Source of the DNA: Anseranas semipalmata
Lineage: Eukaryota; Chordata; Aves; Anseriformes; Anseranatidae
Direction: 5' to 3'
Length of the DNA: 64,000 bases
NCBI GenBank assembly: GCA_013399115.1
Contig: VXAA01000959.1
Span: 472,782 to 536,781, forward strand
The notes below the pieces were generated by a model that was given only the letters and a program-made list of their open reading frames with translations, did no database searches and was not told where the DNA came from. A program made the translations under genes and the position numbers. Shown piece by piece: positions 52,426 through 64,000 of this stretch. Positions within the stretch are counted from its first letter, which is position 1, and each line of letters starts with the position of its first letter.

Positions 52426-53924
52426 TGATTGTGGGCTGTGAACATTAAGTGGCGGAGAAAGTGATGTGCTTGGGCACAGGTTCAGCATAGGCAACTCAGC
52501 TCTCCTTTATTAATCAGGAGTCGAGACATTCTGAAAACCATACGATGATACTCAGCCACAATAAGTCAGCCTAGTGCCATTTTACTGATTCATTCCAGTT
52601 GAAGATAGGCAACATATTTTTTTGAGAAGTGACAGTACATTTCCTTTTCTGAATTAGTAATACTTTAAAGAATTTTACCAAGTGAGTGAATTTTGAAAGT
52701 CTCATTTACTTCGCATTCATGCTGGGCAATGAAGGCAGGCAGGAAGGTTTCACTTACCAGAAGCAGGCTGGAGGCAGCGCTGCACAATGTTTATATGGTG
52801 GCACCGCAGAGGGGTTTTTAAACAAGAACAGCCGTGTTTTCCTTAAGGATTAAAATAATGCCCGTATCCTACAGGCACACTTCTGATGATCTTTTCTTCT
52901 ACGCAGCTTTTCTTTTTTACAAATCCTAACAATCAAAATTAATGTCTGAAATCCCTAAAAAAAATGTGGCTCCTTCTTGGACAAATATAGGCATTTTTTT
53001 CTGACTTTCAGTATTAGGTATAATTAAGGATGGAATTTACTTTGTATCACTTATTTATTTAACTTGGTTGTCATTTCAGAGTGGAGGGGGAAAAAAAAAA
53101 AAGGAATTCCCTGTCTGCTCCATAGTGGTGGTTCAAACTTGTTGAGATTGGACAGACACTCCCAAAGGACTGTCAGGAAACGCTCATCGTGACGTTCTTC
53201 TTGAACTACACTGAAATTGGTTTCTTGTGAGTCATTATATCCATCACTTAAATTTAACTAAGCATTATGCACATTATACTAGGTATATGACAACGTAGGC
53301 CTGGCCAAAGGATGAAGAAGCCTGAAGGTTAGCATTGAACAGTTACACATCAAGAGAAAAATCAATTGTTAATAATAACCTCCCTGACAAAGAAAGAGTA
53401 TGAGGAGTAATGGAAAAAGAAGGGAAAAAAATTAGAGAACGAATGGAGCCAGAGAAAGCAGCAGAGGAATACAAGAATAGGAACGTGCTGATGTGGTTTA
53501 AGGAACACCCTTGTGCAAGTAATAAAACATGTATTTTATTGAAGATTTTTCCTCTTCGATAATTATTTTCATCTCTTCTCTATAGTGTCTCTACAGACAC
53601 CTCTTGTTTTCACTTCTCCCGGGCTTCAGAACACTTCTTTGTTTTTCTTCTCCATACAGCGTGAAAGCAAATAATTCTTTTCCTAATTCCTCAGCCATTG
53701 CAAGAGCACCTGTTGCCATTTCTACCATGGCCTAAATTTTCTTTCCCTTTGCCAAAGAAGGAATCAGCAACTCCCAAATTCAATTTTTGTTGTTCTCCAT
53801 TCCACAGATAATGCAATTTCTAGAAAGCAAGCTGCCTCCCCTCCCCTCTACTCATGTTCTCACAACACCTAGTCATTTCCTTCGTATTTCTTTATTGCCC
53901 TCTTATCTGCCAGTACCAGCAAGA

Positions 53925-54130
53925 GCTCCTTTTGCCTCCGGACTCCCAAGGGCAGGGTTCACGTCCGGGTCCTGCTGCCAGTTTTAAGCCCCTGCAGCCG
54001 TGCTGTCCTCAGACAGCCCCCGGGATCCTCTCCTCCTCGCTCAGAGGCAGAAGGCAGCAGATGGGCTCTCAGATGGTGATGGGGACAGCGAGGCACAGGA
54101 TGTGCAGAAGCATCCCTTGTAGTGAACAGG
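53925..54130. other. GC-rich patch in the intron
   Basis: A GC-rich stretch (for example CACGTCCGGGTCCTGCTGCC and GACAGCCCCCGGGATCC) is followed by purine-rich sequence. It keeps an ORF open only because stop codons are rarer. No recognised gene or repeat. Confidence 0.45.
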
Positions 54131-54785
54131 AACAGACTGTGAAAGGAGGGTCAGGCAGTTTCCAGTCGTGCTTTGTGGAGGACAGAAATTGCAGCTAGTG
54201 AAGGAATTTGAGATTCCAAAGTCTGATCTCTGAGCTGGATGTTAAACAGAAAAGTTGAAAATCTTACTTGAAAGCAAATTTCTATATCTAGCATTTGCAC
54301 TGTCAAAAATGTTGACACAACACTTTGAAACTTTTTTTGTTAGAAATCATTCTGAAAATACACAGCCGAATATACAGAAGATATTAGATGACTTTTGTAA
54401 GATTATCATAGTTATGGAAAAATCAACCTGACTTATTTCAATAGATAACGTCTATTTTTAAAAATCTACAAAATATCACCAACCAGTTCAGCTGCTATGG
54501 TTTAAATGAGTACATTAAGTATCTTCAAGGTATCCCTGCTGAAATATAAAATGCAAGCGCAGGCAAGCTAGCCAAGCTGTATGAAAGCCTGCCATCTGGG
54601 CTGGGACAGGAGAGGAGGAAGGTCAGGAACTCTGGAAAGAAAGAGGATCAATAAAAGAGTCTTGAGAGGAATGAATTCAAGTCCTGTGGAGAAATAGAAA
54701 ACTACCTTAGGTGAACCATCAGAAGCAGCTGCCTATTCTAAAAATAATAGTGCTTGCTCTTTTGCTCAAGTTTCTTTTGCTCACT

Positions 54786-54817
54786 CTTCTTCTTCTTCTT
54801 CTTCTTTTTTTTTTTTT
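54786..54817. repeat. (TTC)n trinucleotide run with poly-T
   Basis: About seven TTC units are followed by a T run. On the NTNG1 transcribed strand this is an A run followed by (GAA)n. Confidence 0.9.
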
Positions 54818-56149
54818 GTATTGCTTCTCATTTCCTTTCCCTCTCAGCTTTCCCTTGATTGATAAAAGAAAAAATTGGTATATTTTTTTTTTACACCTCT
54901 ACTTGCTATTTCAAAACTGCTGAAATCTATCAATAGCAAAAAGGCTAGAAAAATAAAAGATTAAAAACATTGAAGTATGTTCAACATGAAACGAAGCAGC
55001 CAGGAAGCTGAGCCAAAACTTCAGGTAACAAGTTCATGCAGATGTCAACTTAAAGTTCAAATGGATCAGCATTTCAAGTGAATTTTCTGCAAGGGATTTA
55101 GAGAGAAAGGTAAGAAAGAAGGCAATATAACTGGAAGAAAGCTTTCAAGCTTCCTTTGGGCATGCAGTCCAGTCCGCAGCTTGGCTTTGCTAGGCTAATA
55201 GCTAGGCTATTCAAATAGCTTAGATTTTTTCTTTTTGCAGCTTTCGTAATTAGAAATGGTTTATTAATTAAGGAAAATTAGTGGAAAATCCCCCTAACTA
55301 GACTAATAGTCTTCCGTCTGAAGAATGGATTGCTTTCTCTAGACTTGTTATCAAATGAGAGCTCCCATACAGACGATGGGCGAGGTGCGAGGCACAGAGG
55401 GAAGGGGAGGAAGCACAAAGCTCACCCCCTTCTCATCCACCCCTTCCCGCTCTCTGCTCTCCCATCTCTCTGCACTTCCTGGAGCTGAAATTGTCTCCAA
55501 ACGCCTAGATAAGTGTGGTGGCACATGGCACATGATGTTAGTCTCAATTTAACTCATGCGAATCAGAGCAGACCATGGACCGGAACAGCTAGAGAATAGT
55601 AATTTTGGTACAAAAAGGAAGCATCATGCAAAACTAAGATCTATAAAGGCTCTTCATTGAAATCTTTAGCTCTAAGGAATCTTTCTTTATATGTTGAACC
55701 TAGTTACAACTACGATATAAAATGAAATATGATGCATGCTAAAGACCTTAGCTATCAATTAGTAATACACAGGAATGAAAGATGAATATCTAATGTGTAA
55801 CTGGTATGGTCTCCAGTGAGAAAGCCTGAGTATTTTAAGTGCATGCCTGCGTTTCTGGAGACGATGCAGAAGGCTGCTTGATGCCCACAGCAGTTGGCAC
55901 TGAACAGTTGGCAGCTTCTTCATCTCTCTCTCAGGAGAGTGCCCATTTTACACCAGGGTTTGGTTTTATCTCTAAATCTAGCGCAGAACCTGCCATGAGG
56001 AATGACACTGATGGTCAGGGAAGAGACGTTCAGCAAAGGCGCTGATGTCAAATGCAGTGAGAAGGAAACGTTGCCTGTGTGGTTAACAGACTGCTCAGAA
56101 ATACGTTAGTGCTCCTGCAGTACGTTCACTGGTGGATTCACTGGGGCTT

Positions 56150-56350
56150 TGGGGCAGCCGCCCCGTGTTTGTGCCGGTGCCACCTCCCATTCCGCTGGCG
56201 GGCAGGAGGAGCGGTGCCACAGCCGGTCCCCAGCACGCGTGCGAGCACTGGCAGGGGCACAGCCGCTGCCTCGCTCCGAGCCCCCTGCCCCAGCCCCTGT
56301 CCCAGCGGCACCGCGGACACTGCCCGGCAATGTGCGCTAGCAGCCTGGGG
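56150..56350. other. Orphan CpG-rich island
   Basis: About twenty CpGs lie within 190 bp (for example GCACGCGTGCGAGC, GGCACCGCGGAC and CCGCTGGCGGGC). It has open frames on both strands, as expected of GC-rich DNA, with no conserved protein motif. Confidence 0.55.
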
Positions 56351-59300
56351 ACAAGGGGGCTTCTGCATCAGAAGATGTTACCCCTCTGGAAGGCCGCCCT
56401 TCTTGGCCTTCCCCAGTGTTTGCAAGGTCAACCCCTACCTACAGCTTATGCTAAAATATTTGTTGGAATATCCAACTGGTTAGAAAGAAACTGATTGCAA
56501 CAAAGGCAAGTTTTGAACTTTAGCGTTTCGCCCTGTTATTTTGTGCTCAGTGTTGTTTTTCTTCTTTGCACAGGCATTAACAATTTGTCTTTTGATTGAA
56601 ATAGCAAATAAAAGGTCTAGGTATTTATCTGAAAAGTACTGGAAACTGAGTTCTAATGCAATTACCTCAAAAAGAAATATGTATCAGTGGAAAGCACATT
56701 AGATTATAATGAAAGACACCCACTAATCACACCTAAAGACAAAAGATTTAAAAAAATAAATATGGCAAAACCTATCCTATTTTTTTATGTGAAAGATATT
56801 TTCCCCACAATTCAGAGAAACATATTTCCTGAAGCTAGGAAAATATATGCTCCCTTGTAAATCACCTCTGTTCAGCTGATCTAGATACAACTATATCTAA
56901 GGGTGGCTTAATGTTCTCAACATGTGAATGCAAGTACATATCACAGACCTGTCAATATTCCCAAACTCCAAGTATGTAGATATCTTTTTAAATGAATAGT
57001 TCACATAATATTTAGACACCTAAAATGAAGATCGGTGAAGCTTTTCTATTAGAGAAGTTATTTTTGATAAACACTTCATTACAAAAAGCCAAAAGCCAGG
57101 GAGATTGCACTCCTTATATGTGTAATAGCAGCTAACACGTGCAGTACAGATATTTCTATTATTTACAACCCACCTAAAGCTCTATCAGCACCAGCAGCAA
57201 AACAGACAATCTTATCAACAAAACTTCTTTGACACCAAGCTGCTTTTCTTGCAGATAAATGCTCACTGGTTCTGCCAGGATCTACAACGAAAACTTGAAA
57301 AACTGCAGGGCTGCATACTAGCTCTCCACAAACAATCAAACAAGTAGCCTGTGCTAATCAGCTGAGCTGCTGCCACAGTCTTAACCTTTTCAGTAACAGC
57401 TGTGAGAATATTTTTTCAGATCTGAAAGCAGAAGCACAGTTTTATTTTTCCTCAAAAAGTTCTGGGAACAGTAATATGACCTTTTGAATAGTATAGAAAA
57501 TCGGAGAGATAATGGGTCCTTTGAAACAATGAATCAATGGGTGAAACTGAAACAGAATTTATAAGTGAAAAATTCTCTTACATAATCTGTCACTCTGAAA
57601 AAATTTGCACTTGTTGCATTAGGGAATAAACTGGCTCTCATTGTGTGGTAAGAATGTGACAGTAGTGTGTCCTGTAGTCTTTACTGGGGACACACTGCTC
57701 GGGATATTTTGAGCTCTGCAATGTACCTAAGAGCCTAATTCTTTACATACAGAACAGCGCAGAAAACAATAATGCAAAAGACGACATCACCTAAGCACCA
57801 CTGGTCCCCTAGTCTCCTGAAGGAAAAAGAAGTAATGGTAAATATTTTAAACATGAAGTAAGCTAGCACATGCAAACACCAGTTTATTAAGCGTATTCTA
57901 CTAACACCATAATAGTGCATAAGTACAGTGTTCTTGCCTTTGTGAATCGATGGTGGAAATGTGCTTTTCTGCACGTTTTGTTCAGCCTGCATCTGTGCAG
58001 CAGTGAACAGGTACAAACCTCAGGCCTGTTACAAAGTCTGGAGGTGCAAGGAAGAGCACAGGGCTGTAAGGGGTGAGGAGAAGAGGGCTGGTGCTGGCTG
58101 ACGCAGGCCAGGCTGCGGTGCTGTGGGCTTGCTGGAGTCACGGCAATGTTGCTTTTCTGCTTTTTGGTCAAGTTAGACATTCTGATGGTCATAAAGAAAA
58201 CCTGTGCTTGTTGTTCCTCTCACACCTTGTAACTCAGTTTGAGATATGTTTTGGAAACTATATAACAGACTTGAGGATTTTAAAGCATGGTTTATGTAAC
58301 TTAGTGGGAGTTAGCAGAAACACCTGAGCTAACCAGAGCTGCAGTAATGCAGCATGCTTTGGACTGCAGGTATTAGTCATATGATTGCATCAAAACCTTA
58401 AGAATTAAGTTTGTAAAATGTCTATCACACGTACAGAGAAACAACAACCGTAAAAGCATTATTTGACTGATGGAACAGTCTGAGCCTCAACAACAGGGAT
58501 GTAGCAAACATGCATCTCAGGTAAGCATCAACTCCAAAATCATTGCTCTGCCTTTCCTTCCTGAGCGATCTGAGCTCAGAAAAAGACAGCACCAGAGCCT
58601 GCTCTTCACCCAGCAAAGCAGCTGCAACCTCACCATTAGGTTTGACGTTGCTGTTATGTTTGGGGCATAAAGGGGCTACTCCTATCACTCTTTCGGTGCT
58701 GAGATTATTTGGGAAAGAAGTTCTGTTAAGATGCAGGTGCATCATGTATCAAAGGACTCGGTTACAGCCCTTTGTCCTACACCTGGTGTGACTTATTCTC
58801 CTGATCTACAGATGAATGCATTCAAGAGTGTTCTACTTAATGTTCTATCCTTCACAAAAAGAGAATCCAATTCCCCCTGGGAATTTTGCCTTTCATTTCA
58901 GTGTAGCCCAGATCTTTTTTTTTTTTTTCCTCAAATGGATACAATTTTCATACAGATAATCACTCTTACTATTATTCACAATTTCTGGTTTTGTGCTTGG
59001 AAGTCTCAGTTAAGACTGAAGCCTTATTATGGCAGATATTGTATAGGTCCATTTAGCACTGCAGAGGCAGTCATATAGCAATGATGAGAAATCCACCAGA
59101 TGCACTCATAACTAGGAGACAAGGAAAATACTCTGTGGTTTTCTGAAAGCAGTCTGCAATCTAGCAAGGGCTAAGAAAAAAAAAAAAAAGAAATTTCCAG
59201 CTGCCCAATGATGCTGCAATTCAGTTGTGAGATTGAAACCAAACGACTCAGGAAATCTTAAACTAATGAAAAGCAAGGTATTACCTGAATCTATTGTCTT

Positions 59301-61032
59301 GTGAATTGTTAACTTCTCACTGTCAGGATTATATTCTACCTTGTGAGGTTTCTGTTAATTGTGTCACAGCCATTCAATTGCTCATAATGAATAAAGCACA
59401 TTAATTTGAAAACTCATATTCATTTGAAAATGCATAAAGCCAAAAAGTATGTTTCTGTTTTTGAAATGTATATTTAATTTGTTCACTTGATCTCTCTAAG
59501 CAATTGCAGTGTGATACTACTGTAATGCCTGGTAGGTTTATAACAATGTCTAAATGGAAAGCTCAGGAAGAAGAACCAATAAACAAATATGGGGAAAAGT
59601 ATTTGATTTTCTTCAAGATACTCTTTAGGGATATATTTTTATATATTATTAAAACATTTCTGCAGGTAGAAACTACTTTGGAAAAGGGCTAGTAAGATTT
59701 CAGATCACTCTACACCATGCCTGTTAAATAGAGCTATATATCCACATGTATTAAATACTATGTAGAGGATATGATTATTTTAATTAAGGTGCTGAGCATA
59801 GTTAATTAAGTAAAGAATTAATATTATTTTACTATCTCAAGATCAAAAGATGCATCTGTTAAAAATTACTAGAGAGTACCATAATATAAAGTTTTTTGTG
59901 CAGTCTTATAGCTGTCACCTTCCAGCAAAGCCAGAGTCCTTTGGGAATCAGAAATACTTCATGCTTGTAAAATCCTTTTGAATTCACTATGAAAAGAAAT
60001 CATAGCACAGCACCATGCTTAGAAACATCGCAAAACTACTGCTCTTTTTTAAACGAACGCTGACAAAATTTGTAATTCATGGTAATAAAACTCACATTCA
60101 GTGCACATTTTTCTGGGTCCCTATGGTGACATTATTAAACAAATAAGTAAAACACCTCACAGTTTTATCTGTGCTTGATTACTTGAGTGAGTTTTAGCCA
60201 ATTACTGCCAAATATAAAAAACAAAATTACTGCCTGTGTATAATGGAAAGATTAGAGGATTCTTTTTTTCTGTTTTCTCCCCCATTCCTCATCTATCCAT
60301 AGGACAGTACTTTGGATATAGTTCATTTCACTGCTGCCAGAGCAGGTCTGAAGGCCAGTTACTCAGGCTGCTTCTCTTTCAGGGGTGTCAGAAATGAACA
60401 CAGGAGAAATGAAAGCAGAAAAAATGCATTACAGTTTGAGTCATGGAAATTGCCAGGAGGATTAGGCAGGCACCATAGCTGAAACCATTTTTGCCTTTTT
60501 ACAAATGTAATTATGTTTCAACTTGATGCTGTCACTTCAAAACAAACAAAAGAAGCTAACATTTCATTGAAGAAAACAGTAATTTCTTAAAAGAGTAGTT
60601 TTAAAATTTATTTAGATGTTGCTTATTCGGAAATGGAAAGATTCATAGTTAGATAATGCGCTGAATGGTGCATTGTTCATTAGCAGTAAATAGTGGTAAA
60701 TACAATACTGCTTTCCCAGCTCTGCCATTTATATAGTCGAGTTGGCTGGTCTGCCAGCTCTTCTGTCCAAAAATACATTAGCAATTCATCAAAAGAGCAA
60801 ATGTCATTAGAAATGGGAAGCCCAGGGAATTATTCTGCATTTGATTTCCAGTTCTGATAGGACTATTATTGATTTAAATACTCTCCAGCATTACACGTGC
60901 TAGACACAAAAGATCATTGTATTTTTGAACTGCCAATCACAGTAATCCTGAGTTGCCCAAATACTGATGGCTTTAATAAAATTGAATATATAAACCCTTT
61001 AGGTCAGATTTCTAGGCTGTTAACTAATAAGC

Positions 61033-61057
61033 AGAAGCTTCTTCGATGGAAGCTTCC
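61033..61057. promoter_or_regulatory. Heat-shock-element-like array (GAA/TTC pentamers in register)
   Basis: The pentamers AGAAG, CTTCT, then five other bases, then GGAAG and CTTCC lie on a 5-bp grid, which matches a gapped nGAAn/nTTCn HSF site. It may be chance. There is no promoter nearby. Confidence 0.3.
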
Positions 61058-61489
61058 AGACTAAAGTCTAATTGCTGAAGATTCTAAGAATGAAATCCTA
61101 AAACAGCTGTACCAGTTGTATGGTATACTAAGAAAGCCAGGAATTCTTTACTGCAAAAATCCATTTGAAGCAAAAGTAGTGACAGTGAGGAAGAAAGCAT
61201 TTCCTTGTGTTGCCTGTTTCAAGCAAATAACAGCACATTAAGGTCAGCATAGAAAGGCCATGCACAACCCTAGAGCAAACTCATCATGCAACTGAGACAA
61301 GGCCTCCCCAGGAGCACAAGCTGCTACTGCCTCCACTAAAAAATCTCCATTTTATGAGGAAAAACAGGACAAGACCAACCAGGTAGAAAAGAAACATGGT
61401 AATTTTGTCTTCCAGTGTAAAGTCTTTTTACTGTGTTCCTTAAACATGCACGTTTGTAGCTTATTTAAAATGCTAAACTATGTGGCTGC

Positions 61490-62790
61490 AGCGTTGGGTG
61501 TACAACTGGAAGTTATCCAGGTGCTGGGGCTCCTGTGCCATGAGAAAGATCTACTCTGCATGTCTCCAACAGACTGCATGTGTCTCAGACCCCACCTGAC
61601 ATGACCTGTGCTGGATGGTGCCCATGGTGCACAGCCATCGTGTCTCTGGGACTGGCTGCTGTGGGTTCAGCAGTTTGGATGCACAAGGGTTACTGACAAT
61701 GTGAAAGGTCCCAAAGAAGGGTAAGTTGCAAGTGCACAAAATGGGTATCCCCGGCTGCTTCAGGAAGCGTACAGTGCTGCAGAAACCAAGGACTCACTGC
61801 TAGCCTTCAGTCCTCCTGAGGAACAAACAAGTAAGTCATCGCCTGAATGTGAAAGAGACTTGGCAGGAGACTGGGCCACAAAACAATTTTGACAGTGGTT
61901 AGCAAGATGTCCAGAAGAAAGATGTGGAGTTGTATCTGCAGCTAGTGAGACACTATATTCTGCCACGGGTGGGACAAACAGGGCTACGGCTTGTGGCAAT
62001 TTAAGAGTGTATGGATTTAAATCAACACAGCTGCTGAAGGAACCTGGTGAAAGGACAATAAAAGATCTCACAGCTTCATGTGGGCATCGCTGAAAGGGCC
62101 AGCTAGGATGTTCCCACAAGGCTCAGATAAAATGAGGGAGGATCAGAGCTTGATATAAGAAAGCACAAGTTTAATGTTTCATGGTTAATCTGTTCAAAAG
62201 TAATATTTGATACAGAGAAGAACTGATGCTGAAGGAATTTGATCCCTCTTCCTGTAAATACCAAAACAACAAGCAAACAGAAAGCCAGAGAAGGAGCTAT
62301 GTTCAGATAAATGCACCCATCCAAAACCAACAGACGTGAAATGCTGCTGCAGCCAGACACGATGACACTTTCAGCTCACAAAGGACTTTGACATCTATTC
62401 TCCAGGGACTCTGCTGGAGGAATTTAAGTCACTGCCCCTCCCTGGAGGTTTGTGACCCACAGCAGATTTGGCAGGCTAGACCGACTGCTCGCCTGAGTGC
62501 AAAATTCATCAGCTTAGGTGAGCTGTGGTTTAAGCTAAACCTGGAGACTTTGGGCTGACTGGAGAAGTCCCTTCTGTGGCCTCTGTTGAGGGGAAATGGG
62601 CAATAAGCAGTAAGGACGGGGAGGAGGAGACAGCAGCAGCAGAAGCGGTATCTCAAATCACATGGTGAAGATGTCAAGGTTTTAAAAGACACCTGAAATA
62701 CCAGGTTCTGGGGAACTATAAAACCTCCAGAGATGACAGCCAACAGAGAGGACAAAAGCAATAAATAAGGAACAGATTACCATCTCTCCT
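61490..62790. other. Moderately GC-rich block, unclassified
   Basis: The composition shifts from the AT-rich flanks to a balanced, purine-rich sequence for about 1.3 kb. Minus-strand ORFs of 62-119 codons occur but show no domain I recognise. It could be a decayed retroelement or a single-copy segment. Confidence 0.25.
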
Positions 62791-64000
62791 CCAGTTACTT
62801 CATCAGATCAACTCTCGCTTTATTGAAATGTTTGTGCCGCTGCAGCCCTTCCTGGAAGTAGCAGTCTATCTCACCTCTATCAGCAATGAAAAAGGACGGT
62901 GGTCCCAAGAAAACAGAAGATAGGACACCTACAGAAATGCAGACTACTGCATGTTTTCCAGCGTGTGCTGGTATAGCTCAGCTTTGTCAGATCTGGTAAT
63001 AGGCAGGTTACAATTATTTTCTGTTTTCTTTTATTCTCAGTTAGCAAATTACAGTGGAAAAACTTAGTTAATCAGAACTAACTTGTTTCTGTCACACTAG
63101 CAATTACATACATAACTGCCTACATGCTATATAAAAATTCAGTGATTCTATACCTAGAAAAACAAATGTACACGGTCTAGAGAAAGAGTGGGCTAAGGAC
63201 AGGTACGAATAGCATGGTTTAGTTAGCTTGTCTGAATGTTAAGCTTCAGAGTATTATTCTAAGATACCTATTTATTTATGGTTTTGTTCTTTTATCATAT
63301 AAAGTATGTATTTTTTTTTTTTTACAAAATTAAAGTATCTTCTAACTGAGAAAACATCAGAAATCCTACTTCAGATATCCAAGGATGACAATGGATTTGC
63401 TCTGCTTGATTTACTTCTTGAAGTTTTTTCCACCTACATCTTTCTCAGGTGCTTTGCTTCTAGTTTCATGTTTTTAAGGAAGTATTATTCTTCTAAAAAG
63501 AAGTATTCTTCAAATCATATGTAATCTCAACACCAAACTGTTACTTCTAAAAAATTATGTCTGAAAATGCCACGCACAAATATATTTCCCCCAATATAAA
63601 AGCACAATATTGATAGAATGCTCAATTTCTGAATAACCTGGTGGAAATTGTGAGTATCATAACATGCATCTCTTGTTTTGAACTCATTTTTTTAGGTTTT
63701 CTTCTGTTCTGATAACAGTGGTGCAAGCTTTTCCTTATTATGACCCAGCTTTTGGAAATGAGGTGGTAATTGGGTGTGGATGATTGTTCTATTTGAGACT
63801 CACAACTTTAACCAATTAAGGTCAGTGATGGTGATTATCTGTCAACTAAGAGCTTAAGTGAGCATGTCAAGCTCAGTCTGTGGGTTTGTTGGCTGGAATG
63901 ATTTTTGGTCATTTCTGAGCAAGGTAAGTTACAAATGACTTGAATAGAAATAGAAGTTTCATTATCATTCTCTGTTGCTTTTTGTTTTCCTAGAATGTTA

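Larger units (their letters stand above)
29734..64000 (-). other. NTNG1: NTNG1 intron upstream of the LN exon (partial, at least 34,267 bp)
   Basis: The signal-peptide and N-terminal LN exon that should precede residue GNPYMC is not found on the minus strand up to 64000, so this intron continues past the window. It holds CpG-rich patches near 33.6, 53.9 and 56.2 kb, a GC-rich repeat-like segment near 36.8-37.2 kb, a TA microsatellite at 44.2 kb, an A/C-rich tract at 52.3 kb, a TTC run at 54.8 kb, a possible heat-shock-element-like array at 61.0 kb and a moderately GC-rich block at 61.5-62.8 kb. The remaining stretches are AT-rich with nothing I can name. Confidence 0.85.

Noticed and set aside
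56079..56483. 134-codon plus-strand ORF, the second longest
   Set aside because: It spans a GC/CpG-rich island with several overlapping frames open on both strands, as expected from lack of stop codons. The protein is low-complexity Pro/Ala/Arg.
62971..63015. tRNA-like A box (TAGCTCAGC)
   Set aside because: No B-box GGTTCGA-type motif at the right distance and no cloverleaf, so it is not a tRNA or a tRNA-derived SINE.
29734..64000. Search for the NTNG1 signal-peptide exon
   Set aside because: No minus-strand frame gives a signal peptide followed by the N-terminal LN sequence, so the exon must lie beyond 64000.
1..64000. CRISPR arrays, operons, ribosome binding sites, phage or integrative elements
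   Set aside because: The window is eukaryotic intron and exon sequence. No regularly spaced direct repeats or prokaryotic gene organisation are present.

Overview
The window is vertebrate nuclear DNA, most likely from a bird. It is AT-rich and almost wholly non-coding. Two coding exons with canonical splice sites lie about 29 kb apart on the minus strand, and there is a 5'-truncated CR1 LINE tail, the repeat family that dominates bird genomes. An 18-base N gap and one N inside a poly-A run show that this is a draft assembly. There is no sign of bacterial organisation: no operons, no ribosome binding sites and no dense ORFs.

The one gene I can support is NTNG1 (netrin-G1), transcribed right to left. 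The 5'-most exon in the window (29733 down to 29093) encodes most of the laminin N-terminal (LN) domain. The next exon (395 down to 223) encodes the first laminin-type EGF repeat (LE1). Their phases fit exactly: AG from the first and G from the second make the Arg codon at the LN/LE1 border, and the last T of the LE1 exon begins a Cys codon finished in an exon beyond the left edge. The signal-peptide exon lies beyond the right edge, and the remaining LE repeats and GPI-anchor region lie beyond the left edge. The window therefore holds the middle of the extracellular, ligand-binding part of a GPI-linked synaptic adhesion protein.

The rest is intron: 222 bp of the intron after LE1, a complete 28,697-bp intron (396-29092), and at least 34,267 bp of the upstream intron (29734-64000). 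These hold one CR1 fragment (2771-2921), several microsatellites and homopolymer runs, two small tandem duplications, some long perfect inverted repeats, five short GC/CpG-rich islands in AT-rich surroundings, one GC-rich repeat-like or LTR-like segment near 36.8-37.2 kb, and AT-rich stretches with homeodomain, POU or SOX-type motifs that could be conserved enhancers. The other ORFs of 60-134 codons look like chance products of low-complexity or GC-rich sequence. I found no RNA gene, CRISPR array, intact mobile element or undescribed multi-gene system.
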